6,329 nt of DNA from JBGTBQ01 sp041749275 (GTDB lineage: Bacteria; Acidobacteriota; Blastocatellia; Pyrinomonadales; Pyrinomonadaceae). The notes below the pieces were generated by a model. It made no database searches and was not told the DNA's origin. It saw only the letters and a list, made by a program, of their open reading frames with translations. Shown here piece after piece: positions 1 through 5,079 of this stretch. The position numbers and the translations under genes were made by a program. The DNA lies in NCBI GenBank assembly GCA_041749275.1, contig JBGTBQ010000363.1:1-6329 (forward strand), read 5' to 3'. Position 1 is the first letter of the stretch. Each line of letters starts with the position of its first letter.

Positions 1-20
1 CTGTGTTAGTATCCCGCGCG

Positions 21-584
21 ATGGAATTCGTCGAAAAAGCACGCATCATGGACGGTATGCGGATCAACCGTGCGCTGGCCCGTCTGGCCTCGGAGATCGT
101 GGAGGAGAATCACGGCGCGGGGCATCTCTATCTCGTCGGCATTCAGCGGCGGGGCGTGCCGTTGGCGAATCGCCTCGCCGATAAGATCGCCGACCTCGAA
201 GGCGACCGCCCACCCGTCGGCGTGCTCGACATTACGCTCTACCGCGACGACCTCTCGCAGGTCGGCGCAAACCCGGTTATCAACCGGACGGACTTGCCGG
301 TGGATGTGGACGGGCGTAACGTGCTCCTGATTGACGACGTGCTCTACACGGGGCGCACGATTCGCGCCGCGCTCGACCAGTTGATAGACTTCGGCAGACC
401 GCGCCGCGTCCAGCTCGTCGTCCTCGTTGACCGTGGGAAGGAGCACCGGGAGTTGCCCATTCAGGCCGATTTCATCGGCAAGTTTGTGCCGACGAAAAAG
501 AGCGAGATCATCAAGGTGATGCTGGACGACATTGACGGGGAGGAAGGGGTCGCCATCGTCGAGCGACCTTCCAACGAGGGGTAA
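21..584 (+). CDS. pyrR: PyrR, bifunctional pyr operon regulator / uracil phosphoribosyltransferase
   Basis: In known PyrR proteins this is a cytoplasmic phosphoribosyltransferase-fold protein that binds pyr mRNA when UMP/UTP is high and also converts uracil plus PRPP to UMP. From ATG 21 it has 187 aa (B. subtilis PyrR has 181). Visible motifs are VGIQRRG (about 39-45), DITLYRDD (70-77), the PRPP-binding loop VLLIDDVLYTGRT (101-113) and HRELPI followed by GK. The frame is open back to a GTG at position 3, but ATG 21 aligns best with the family N-terminus; no clear ribosome binding site is visible, and only 20 bases precede it. An extra KE sits in DRGKEHREL where relatives read DRGHREL. It is the first visible gene of the pyr operon, 44 nt upstream of pyrB with a terminator between them. 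Identity is very secure; RNA-binding activity is inferred. Confidence 0.95.
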   Translation: MEFVEKARIMDGMRINRALARLASEIVEENHGAGHLYLVGIQRRGVPLANRLADKIADLEGDRPPVGVLDITLYRDDLSQVGANPVINRTDLPVDVDGRNVLLIDDVLYTGRTIRAALDQLIDFGRPRRVQLVVLVDRGKEHRELPIQADFIGKFVPTKKSEIIKVMLDDIDGEEGVAIVERPSNEG

Positions 585-613
585 CGGTGGCGGCCAACAG
601 TGGCCGCCTTTTT
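548..613 (+). promoter_or_regulatory. Candidate pyr attenuator overlapping the pyrR 3' end
   Basis: Three RNA elements can be drawn. Bases 570-579 (TCCAACGAGG) match the PyrR-binding core UCCNGNGAGG, as I remember it, at 7 of 8 fixed positions. They can form a small hairpin: 566-568 with 580-582, a TT bulge, 571-572 with 578-579, loop AACGA. Bases 548-559 can pair with 584-595 over 12 bp (two G-U), and this uses seven of the eight bases of the terminator's 5' arm, so that stem and the terminator exclude each other. The small hairpin would be nested inside the 12-bp stem rather than competing with it, unlike the Bacillus arrangement, so the switching logic is unclear. The segment is also coding, so the matches may be partly accidental. 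Confidence 0.4.
589..613 (+). terminator. Intrinsic terminator between pyrR and pyrB
   Basis: A perfect 8-bp GC-rich stem, GGCGGCCA (589-596) with TGGCCGCC (601-608), has a four-base loop ACAG and is followed directly by five T (609-613). It begins 4 nt after the pyrR stop and ends 15 nt before the pyrB start. A terminator inside an operon suggests that read-through into pyrB-pyrC is controlled, as in PyrR attenuation systems, or that pyrR is made in excess over the enzymes. Confidence 0.85.
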
Positions 614-628
614 CGTGTGGTGTGACGC

Positions 629-1681
629 ATGAAGACAGGGCTGCTTCATAGACATCTGCTCGGCATCCGCGAGCTTTCCGCGGGCGAGATCACACATATC
701 CTCGACACGGCGGAGTCGTTCCGGGAAATCTCCGCGCGCGAAATCAAAAAAGTGCCGGCGCTGCGTGGCAAGACCGTCATCAATCTTTTCTTCGAGTCTT
801 CGACGCGGACGCGCACGTCGTTCGAGATCGCCGGCAAACGCCTGTCGGCGGATGTCATCAATATCAGCTCTTCATCATCGTCGGTGACAAAAGGCGAGAC
901 GCTGCTCGACACGGCTCGCAACCTCGAAGCGATGGCGCCTGATTTGATCGTCATCCGCCATCCTTCCGCCGGGGCGGCGCACCAACTCGCGCGCATTTGC
1001 CGCGCCTCAATCGTCAACGCCGGCGACGGCGCGCACGAGCACCCAACGCAGGCGCTGCTCGACGCGCTCACGATGCGGCAGCGCAAAGGGCGGATCGAAG
1101 GATTGAAGGTCGCCATCATCGGAGACATCCTCCACTCGCGCGTGGCGCGCTCGAACGCGCACCTGTTGACGAAACTCGGCGCGTCGGTCGCGCTCGCCGG
1201 GCCGGGGACGCTTGCGCCGCCGGAGTTCGCATCGCTCGTTGAGGGCAGCGGTTTGCGCGTCTTACGAAAGATCGAGGATGCGATTGAAGGCGCGGACGTG
1301 GTGATGGTCTTACGCATCCAGCGTGAGCGGCAGGACTCGGCCTTCCTCCCGTCCCTGCGCGAGTACGCCGTGCATTACGGTTTGAATCTGAAGCGGCTCG
1401 AACTCGCCGCGCCGGAGGCCATCGTCATGCACCCCGGCCCGATGAATCGCGGCATCGAAATCGCCTCGGATGTGGCCGACGGCACGCGCTCGCTCATCCT
1501 CGATCAGGTTGCCAACGGCCTCGCCATACGCATGGCCGTGCTCTACCTTCTTGCGGGCGGCGCGCCGACGGGCGAGACCGCTCCGCCAGAGCCGGAAGCA
1601 CAGTTGAAGAAGAAAGCAGAAACGTCTCCGGAATCGCTCAGGACAACCGCGACCGCCGCTAAACTCGGAGCCGGCTCTTGA
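629..1681 (+). CDS. pyrB: Aspartate carbamoyltransferase catalytic chain
   Basis: Condenses carbamoyl phosphate and aspartate to N-carbamoylaspartate, the committed step of UMP synthesis. The two-domain fold is clear. The carbamoyl-phosphate loop STRTR is at 58-62, a catalytic Ser/Lys loop ends in KGET (88-91), R110-H111 opens HPSAGAAH, HPTQ is at 138-141, R171 lies in the GDILHSR segment, the aspartate-binding R229-x-Q231 is present, and HPGPMNRG begins at 268. All expected active-site residues appear intact. It has 350 aa; the family core ends near residue 311, and the last 39 or so residues are a charged, proline- and alanine-rich tail that is probably disordered. No good ribosome binding site precedes ATG 629; the start is chosen because MKTGLLHRHLLGIRELS matches the family N-terminus. 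No pyrI gene is seen, and the neighbouring dihydroorotase suggests a PyrB-PyrC complex as in Aquifex (inference). Confidence 0.97.
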   Translation: MKTGLLHRHLLGIRELSAGEITHILDTAESFREISAREIKKVPALRGKTVINLFFESSTRTRTSFEIAGKRLSADVINISSSSSSVTKGETLLDTARNLEAMAPDLIVIRHPSAGAAHQLARICRASIVNAGDGAHEHPTQALLDALTMRQRKGRIEGLKVAIIGDILHSRVARSNAHLLTKLGASVALAGPGTLAPPEFASLVEGSGLRVLRKIEDAIEGADVVMVLRIQRERQDSAFLPSLREYAVHYGLNLKRLELAAPEAIVMHPGPMNRGIEIASDVADGTRSLILDQVANGLAIRMAVLYLLAGGAPTGETAPPEPEAQLKKKAETSPESLRTTATAAKLGAGS

Positions 1682-1685
1682 ATAG

Positions 1686-3002
1686 ATGAGACTACTTATC
1701 ACCAACGGATATTTGATTGACCCGACGCAAGGCATTAACGCTGGAATGGACGTGTTAATCGAAGACGGGCGAGTCTGCGCGCTCGTCGGTCGTGGCGAGT
1801 CGAAGCCCGAAGGCGCGGAAATTTTCGACGCCACGGGTCTCGTCGTCGCGCCCGGCTTCATAGACCTGCACACACACCTGCGCGAACCCGGTCAGGAGTT
1901 CAAAGAGACGATTGCGACGGGAGCGGCTGCCGCCGCGGCGGGCGGATGGACGAGCGTGTGCGCGATGCCGAACACCGATCCCATCAACGACAACCCGGCT
2001 GTCACCGGCTCGATTATCGAGCAGGCGCGTCTGGCGGCGCTCGCTAATGTCTTTCCGGTGGGCGCGATTACGAAGGGGTCGAAGGGGGCGGAGTTGGCCG
2101 AGATGGGCGAGATGAAGCGCGCCGGCATCGTCGCGGTGACGGACGATGGGCGTCCAGTCCCATCGCCGGGGCTGATGCGCCGCGCGATGGAGTATGCGCG
2201 CGGTTTCAATTTGACTGTGATGGATCATTGCGAAGACCGCACGCTCTCGTCGGGCGGCGTGATGCACGAGGGCGAGTGGTCTCTGCGGCTGGGCTTGCGC
2301 GGCGCGCCCGCGCTCGCCGAAGAGTCGGATGCGACGCGCGACTGCGCGCTGGCGGAGTTGACCGGGGCGCGCGTCCACCTCGCGCACGTCTCGACGCGTG
2401 GGGCGATTGAAGCCGTCCGGCGCGCGAAGGAGAAGGGACTCAACGTAACATGCGAGGTCACGCCGCACCACTTTACGTTGACCGACGAGGCGTGCGGAGA
2501 GTACGACACAAACATGAAGATGAACCCGCCGCTGCGAAGCCGCGACCATCTGGAGGCGGTCATCGAGGCCATCGGCGACGGGACGATTGACGCCATCGCC
2601 ACCGACCACGCGCCGCATCACTCGGACGAGAAGGCGCTCGAATTCGACCACGCCCCTTTCGGCATCATCGGGCTTGAAACGGCGGTCGGCCTCGCGCTGG
2701 ATAAGCTTGTGCATCGTGGGGTCATCGGCCTTGAGCGGCTCGTCGAGATGTGCGCGGTCAACCCCGCGCGCATTTTCAATCTCACCGACCGCGGCACGCT
2801 CCGCAAAGGCGCGTGGGGCGACGTGACGATCCTCGACCCCGATTTAAAATGGACGTTCGACGCTGCGCGCTCAAAATCCAAGAGCCGCAACACACCCTTC
2901 GACGGATGGACGTTTCAGGGCGCCGCTGTCACAACGATTGTCGGCGGTCGCGTTGTTTATAGAAGAGAGCGATCAGCAGTCAGCTTTCAACAGTCAGCCT
3001 AA
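1686..3002 (+). CDS. pyrC: Dihydroorotase, class I (active type)
   Basis: Amidohydrolase-superfamily enzyme that cyclises N-carbamoylaspartate to dihydroorotate. It has 438 aa, with a short N-terminal beta segment, a TIM barrel, and a C-terminal beta segment ending in TTIVGGRVVY. Metal and substrate residues are all visible: HTH at 62-64 followed by R66, N96 in MPNTDP, D153/D154 in VTDDGRPV, H181 in DHCED, H234 in HLAHVSTRGA, N280 in KMNPPLR and the catalytic D307 in ATDHAPHH. This rules out the inactive PyrC' type found beside some PyrB proteins. As in the Aquifex/Bacillus type, an Asp rather than a carboxylated Lys probably bridges the metals. ATG 1686 lies 4 nt after the pyrB stop, with only a distant GGAG (1667-1670), so translational coupling is likely. 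The last ten or so residues (after RRER) are encoded by an intergenic repeat arm and are not conserved enzyme sequence. Confidence 0.97.
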   Translation: MRLLITNGYLIDPTQGINAGMDVLIEDGRVCALVGRGESKPEGAEIFDATGLVVAPGFIDLHTHLREPGQEFKETIATGAAAAAAGGWTSVCAMPNTDPINDNPAVTGSIIEQARLAALANVFPVGAITKGSKGAELAEMGEMKRAGIVAVTDDGRPVPSPGLMRRAMEYARGFNLTVMDHCEDRTLSSGGVMHEGEWSLRLGLRGAPALAEESDATRDCALAELTGARVHLAHVSTRGAIEAVRRAKEKGLNVTCEVTPHHFTLTDEACGEYDTNMKMNPPLRSRDHLEAVIEAIGDGTIDAIATDHAPHHSDEKALEFDHAPFGIIGLETAVGLALDKLVHRGVIGLERLVEMCAVNPARIFNLTDRGTLRKGAWGDVTILDPDLKWTFDAARSKSKSRNTPFDGWTFQGAAVTTIVGGRVVYRRERSAVSFQQSA

Positions 3003-3055
3003 AATCTAACGAACCACGTTGAGCATTCGGCTGGAAGCTGACTGCTGGTCGCTCT
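2966..3055. repeat. 24-bp inverted repeat built from 7-nt units, spanning the pyrC stop
   Basis: Left arm 2966-2989 pairs with right arm 3032-3055 over 24 bp with two G-U wobbles and no mismatch; the intervening loop is 42 nt. The left arm and the bases after it are a degenerate heptad array: AGCGATC, AGCAGTC, AGCTTTC, AACAGTC (2968-2995) then AGCC, i.e. AGCNNTC. The right arm read on the other strand gives AGCGACC, AGCAGTC, AGCTTCC. The pyrC stop codon (3000-3002) falls immediately after the left array. It resembles the short palindromic, probably mobile or amplified repeats found between genes in many GC-rich bacteria; whether other copies exist cannot be told here. In RNA it would form a large hairpin at the 3' end of the pyr transcript. 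Confidence 0.75.
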
Positions 3056-3103
3056 AAAAACGAAGAAGCCCGGCTCGCTCTCCCCTTCGCGCCGGGCTTC
3101 TTC
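3056..3103 (-). terminator. Hairpin terminator for the convergent gene, possibly bidirectional
   Basis: A perfect 13-bp stem joins 3062-3074 (GAAGAAGCCCGGC) to 3091-3103 (GCCGGGCTTCTTC). Two more C-G pairs inside (3076-3077 with 3088-3089) close a 10-nt loop, CTCTCCCCTT. Read on the - strand the stem is followed after one base by TTTTT (complement of 3056-3060), a standard intrinsic terminator for the gene that ends at 3270. On the + strand it is followed only by TATTG, with the pyrimidine-rich CTTCTTC in the stem, so it may stop the pyr operon less efficiently. The loop sequence recurs at 3204-3213. Confidence 0.7.
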
Positions 3104-3194
3104 TATTGCGGTCGCTCGCTTACGTCCTGACAGGGGCGACCGAACTTGTGGACAACTTTTCTTCAGGAGTTTGTCAAAAGGTTTGGTCGGAAGC

Positions 3195-3222
3195 CTGCCC
3201 GCGCTCTCCCCTTCGCGGGCAG
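3195..3222. repeat. Second hairpin with the same loop
   Basis: CTGCCCGCG (3195-3203) pairs perfectly with CGCGGGCAG (3214-3222) over 9 bp, and the 10-nt loop is CTCTCCCCTT. Bases 3202-3217 are identical to 3076-3091 in the previous hairpin, although the rest of the stem is different. No T-tract follows on either strand, so it is not a standard intrinsic terminator. On the - strand it lies between the stop of the exported-protein gene and its terminator, so it would be part of that mRNA's 3' untranslated region. Confidence 0.6.
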
Positions 3223-3269
3223 ACTCCCTCCGCACCGGCGACCCTTAGAAGGCCACCGATCTTGTAAGC

Positions 3270-3995
3270 TCAACGCGCCCTGTACTCCGGCAGCGAAATG
3301 GCGCGGTTGAAGATGACGCCGAACTCCGTGCCCGATTTTACCTCCGCGTCTTTCTCCTCCTCGTACACGCGAGCACCGGTGCCGAGGCCGCCGCCGAGGA
3401 TGGCGCCGATGGCCGCGCCCTTACCGCCGCCGGCAATCGCTCCGATGATCGCGCCCGTCGCCGCGCCGCCGCCGATGAAGACCGCGTCGCGCTTGCGGTT
3501 GCTCTTGCCCGTCACAGTGCCCTCGTTGTCCGAGTTCACGTCGTCGGCCTGAAGGCTCGACAGCGAACCGTTGATCGGGAATGTAGCGCGGTTAGGCAGT
3601 TCGAGCTGATAGAAGTTGACGGAGATGTTGCCCGGACTGCGCCGCCCGGCGCGTTTGACCGCGCTTACCCGTCCCATAATTTTGCTGCCTTCAGGAATCA
3701 CTTCGAGGCCGCTCTCGCCGCCATACACCGGCTCGGTCACGGTCGCCGAGAAGCGGTCGCCGACGCGCGCCGTTTTGGAACTCAACTCGGAATTCATGCG
3801 AACGCGGACGGTGGTGTCCGCCGCGACCGTAAAGTAACGGACGGGAGGCGTCGTGGTTCGCGTCACGGGCGCCTTGCGTCGAACGGGCTTCCTGCGACGT
3901 TGCGCGGAGGCCGGAACCACGCTCACAAAGATGAGTGCGAAGAGCACCAGAAGACTCGCGGACTTGCGCGCGAAAATGTTTGTGTTTCTCGTCAT
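3270..3995 (-). CDS. Exported glycine-zipper protein of unknown function
   Basis: From ATG at 3995 it has 241 aa. A signal peptide is clear: a positively charged start (MTRNTNIFARK), a hydrophobic stretch SLLVLFALIFVSVVP, and a likely cleavage site ASA|Q near residue 31. A basic Arg/Lys/Thr/Pro linker follows (RRRKPVRRK), then a beta-rich region with TVRVRMNSELSSKTARVGDRF, a pattern seen in many secreted proteins that are compared to TrbI-like domains. A glycine zipper follows (GGGAATGAIIGAIAGGGKG and continuing), which could insert in or span a membrane, and then a beta-type end KSGTEFGVIFNRAISL. The protein is probably periplasmic or outer-membrane associated. The frame extends to a TTG at 4004, but this lies 1 nt from the AGGAGGG motif and cannot be used; GTG 3998 is the other plausible start. 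It is convergent with the pyr operon and no functional link is apparent. Confidence 0.85.
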   Translation of the reverse strand: MTRNTNIFARKSASLLVLFALIFVSVVPASAQRRRKPVRRKAPVTRTTTPPVRYFTVAADTTVRVRMNSELSSKTARVGDRFSATVTEPVYGGESGLEVIPEGSKIMGRVSAVKRAGRRSPGNISVNFYQLELPNRATFPINGSLSSLQADDVNSDNEGTVTGKSNRKRDAVFIGGGAATGAIIGAIAGGGKGAAIGAILGGGLGTGARVYEEEKDAEVKSGTEFGVIFNRAISLPEYRAR

Positions 3996-4005
3996 CACTT
4001 TCAAT

Positions 4006-4013
4006 CCCTCCTC
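4006..4013 (-). promoter_or_regulatory. Ribosome binding site that decides the start of the exported protein
   Basis: On the - strand GAGGAGGG lies 10 nt before ATG 3995 and 7 nt before GTG 3998, but only 1 nt before the upstream TTG 4004. It excludes the TTG start. Confidence 0.75.
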
Positions 4014-4020
4014 AGTTAGC

Positions 4021-4309
4021 GTGTCGCTCTGCTTTCATCACAGCTACACTTTAGCGACTGACCGCCGCCAGTTAAATTGGCAACGAGCGTGCCACAAAGA
4101 GCAGAGCTTGGGAAAACGTTTGTGGAGACGTGTTTAAAGGATTTTCATGGATAACGCCAGCGAGGAGCGTGCCGGCTGATTCAACCAAGTGCGGGATGTT
4201 TGAGCGGCTGTGCACTATATCGTATAGGTTCAATGCTTATGTAAATGTCTTTCCCGCCAGAACAAGCGAGTTAGATATGAGAGAGTCCGGCAATTCTCGG
4301 TTTAGAAAA
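4021..4309. other. Stretch without a recognisable gene
   Basis: This is more AT-rich than its surroundings and holds only short open frames with no protein family I recognise. It contains the 5' region, and presumably the promoter, of the divergently read exported-protein gene at its left side; no convincing -35/-10 pair could be assigned. The right side follows the transposase remnant's stop codon and may include the end of that insertion sequence, but I could not identify a terminal inverted repeat or target duplication. Confidence 0.5.
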
Positions 4310-4579
4310 TCAATGGAGTTGAATGTCGTACAAGGACGCCATGCGCCGATATAAGGCTGCCATCGTGCGGAAGAGCAGGGCTTTGAACAAACTGCGGAGG
4401 CTCTCCCACAGCTTGGCCTTCGTCCGCAAACCCGCGCGCACTTGGCGGAACAACTCCCCACACCGCTGCTGGATTTGATCCACCGTGAAGGCCAAGAACA
4501 TCAGCACCGCCAAGACCGTCGCTAAGTTTTGTGTTCCGTGCCCGTAGTTGTGCTCGAAGTGAGAGCCTTGATTATTCGT
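4310..4579 (-). pseudogene. C-terminal remnant of a DDE-type transposase (IS4-like)
   Basis: About 87 codons read on the - strand to the stop at 4310-4312. NNQGSHFEHNYGHG followed by LATVLAVLMFLAF and then an amphipathic tail with LFRQVRAGLR and LWESLRSLF is typical of the extreme C-terminus of IS4-like DDE transposases, where a segment like NNQGYHFEHNFGHG comes just after the last catalytic glutamate. That glutamate and everything before it are missing: upstream codons (to 4753) are not transposase-like and are antisense to the Crp/Fnr remnant. The fragment therefore cannot be active. The exact IS family and the left break, somewhere around 4575-4600, are uncertain. Confidence 0.75.
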
Positions 4580-4631
4580 AAGCCTTCGGCAACATGAGGT
4601 GACCTCGGCAGCGAAGTGTGAGAAGTGCTTT

Positions 4632-4844
4632 ACCGATTTCCCCGGTGATGCTGTCGTCTCGCAGTACCATGTTTTTTCCGATGGCGCGACCGTCGAGGCT
4701 GCCATGTTCGGCGGAGAGAGCATGATTGGTCTCTCCACCGTGTTCGACTCCATTGGCTATCGTCGTGGTCGCGTTCGCATCGCCGAAAAGCAGGCACTGG
4801 AGGCCGCCGCCTGTGAGTGTTACCGCGCCCTCAGTCTAAGTTGA
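4632..4844 (+). pseudogene. Internally deleted Crp/Fnr-family regulator
   Basis: The frame encodes two pieces of a Crp/Fnr-type regulator. The first, from DFPGDAVVS through DGATVEAAMFGGESMIGLS, matches the cyclic-nucleotide-binding beta-barrel region of regulators that usually read like YFP-D-VVSLL...DGATVE...VGREGMIGL. The second, YRRGRVRI...QALEAAACECYRA, matches the wing and C-terminal end of the winged helix, including the CECYR signature. They join near 4745-4755, so roughly 110-120 residues are gone: the rest of the barrel, the dimer helix and the DNA recognition helix. The start of the gene is also missing. The join keeps the frame open (GTG 4599 to stop 4842-4844), but an intact regulator of about 230-250 aa cannot be made. 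The break on its left abuts the oppositely read transposase remnant, which suggests insertion followed by deletion. Confidence 0.75.
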
Positions 4845-4879
4845 GTCGTCCGCACACGCAAAAATAAAAACGGATCCCC

Positions 4880-4897
4880 GGCGACATTCATGTCGCC
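4880..4897. repeat. Perfect short palindrome
   Basis: GGCGACAT and ATGTCGCC are perfectly complementary around TC. On the - strand an AT-rich, T-rich run (complement of 4861-4870) follows about 9 nt after the stem, too far for a clean terminator. It may be a weak terminator, a protein-binding site or a copy of a dispersed repeat. Confidence 0.4.
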
Positions 4898-5001
4898 AGC
4901 CCCGCCTCGGCCCGACAAAAATGTTGGTCCCGCCTTGTCATCCGTGCATCCTCCGCAAGATTTAGCTATTTGTTCACCTAAAAACAAAGAGTTCCTGTGT
5001 T

Positions 5002-5049
5002 ATGAATTTCATGGCAAGTGGTTTGCTATACCGATGAGGTGACTATCGG
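5002..5049 (+). promoter_or_regulatory. Possible operator region before the ROK gene
   Basis: ATGAA-T-TTCAT (5002-5012) is an 11-nt palindrome, and CCGAT...ATCGG (5031-5049) is a 5-bp inverted repeat with a 9-nt spacer. Both lie within 80 nt of the start codon. ROK repressors often bind inverted repeats near their own promoters, so autoregulation is possible, but palindromes this short arise by chance. Confidence 0.25.
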
Positions 5050-5065
5050 AATCTTTCATAAACTC

Positions 5066-5073
5066 AAGGAGGG
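5066..5073 (+). promoter_or_regulatory. Strong ribosome binding site of the ROK gene
   Basis: AAGGAGGG ends 6 nt before ATG 5080. This is close to ideal and fixes the start of a reading frame that stays open to the window edge. Confidence 0.9.
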
Positions 5074-5079
5074 ACACGC

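Larger units (their letters stand above)
4845..5079. other. Intergenic region upstream of the ROK gene
   Basis: No gene is recognisable here. It is AT-rich at the right end, as expected for a promoter region, but I could not assign -35 and -10 boxes with confidence. It holds several small palindromes: GGCGACAT/ATGTCGCC at 4880-4897, a 6-bp stem around AAAA at 4912-4927, ATGAATTTCAT at 5002-5012, and CCGAT/ATCGG at 5031-5049. The last two are close enough to the gene start to be operator candidates. Confidence 0.5.

Noticed and set aside
646..1317. Open frame of 223 codons on the - strand within pyrB
   Set aside because: Antisense to conserved aspartate carbamoyltransferase sequence; no family resemblance.
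1755..2714. Long open frame of 319 codons on the - strand inside pyrC
   Set aside because: It is antisense to an unmistakable dihydroorotase, has an Arg-rich composition and no recognisable motifs; such frames are expected opposite GC-rich genes.
3003..3269. CRISPR array or tRNA in the repeat-rich gap after pyrC
   Set aside because: The repeats are inverted arms and two hairpins, not evenly spaced direct repeats with unique spacers, and no cloverleaf could be drawn.
3996..4004. TTG at 4004 as start of the exported protein
   Set aside because: It is only 1 nt from the Shine-Dalgarno motif; ATG 3995 (or GTG 3998) has workable spacing and gives a normal signal peptide.
4130..4354. Small open frame of 74 codons on the + strand
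   Set aside because: No ribosome binding site, no family resemblance, and it runs antisense into the transposase remnant.
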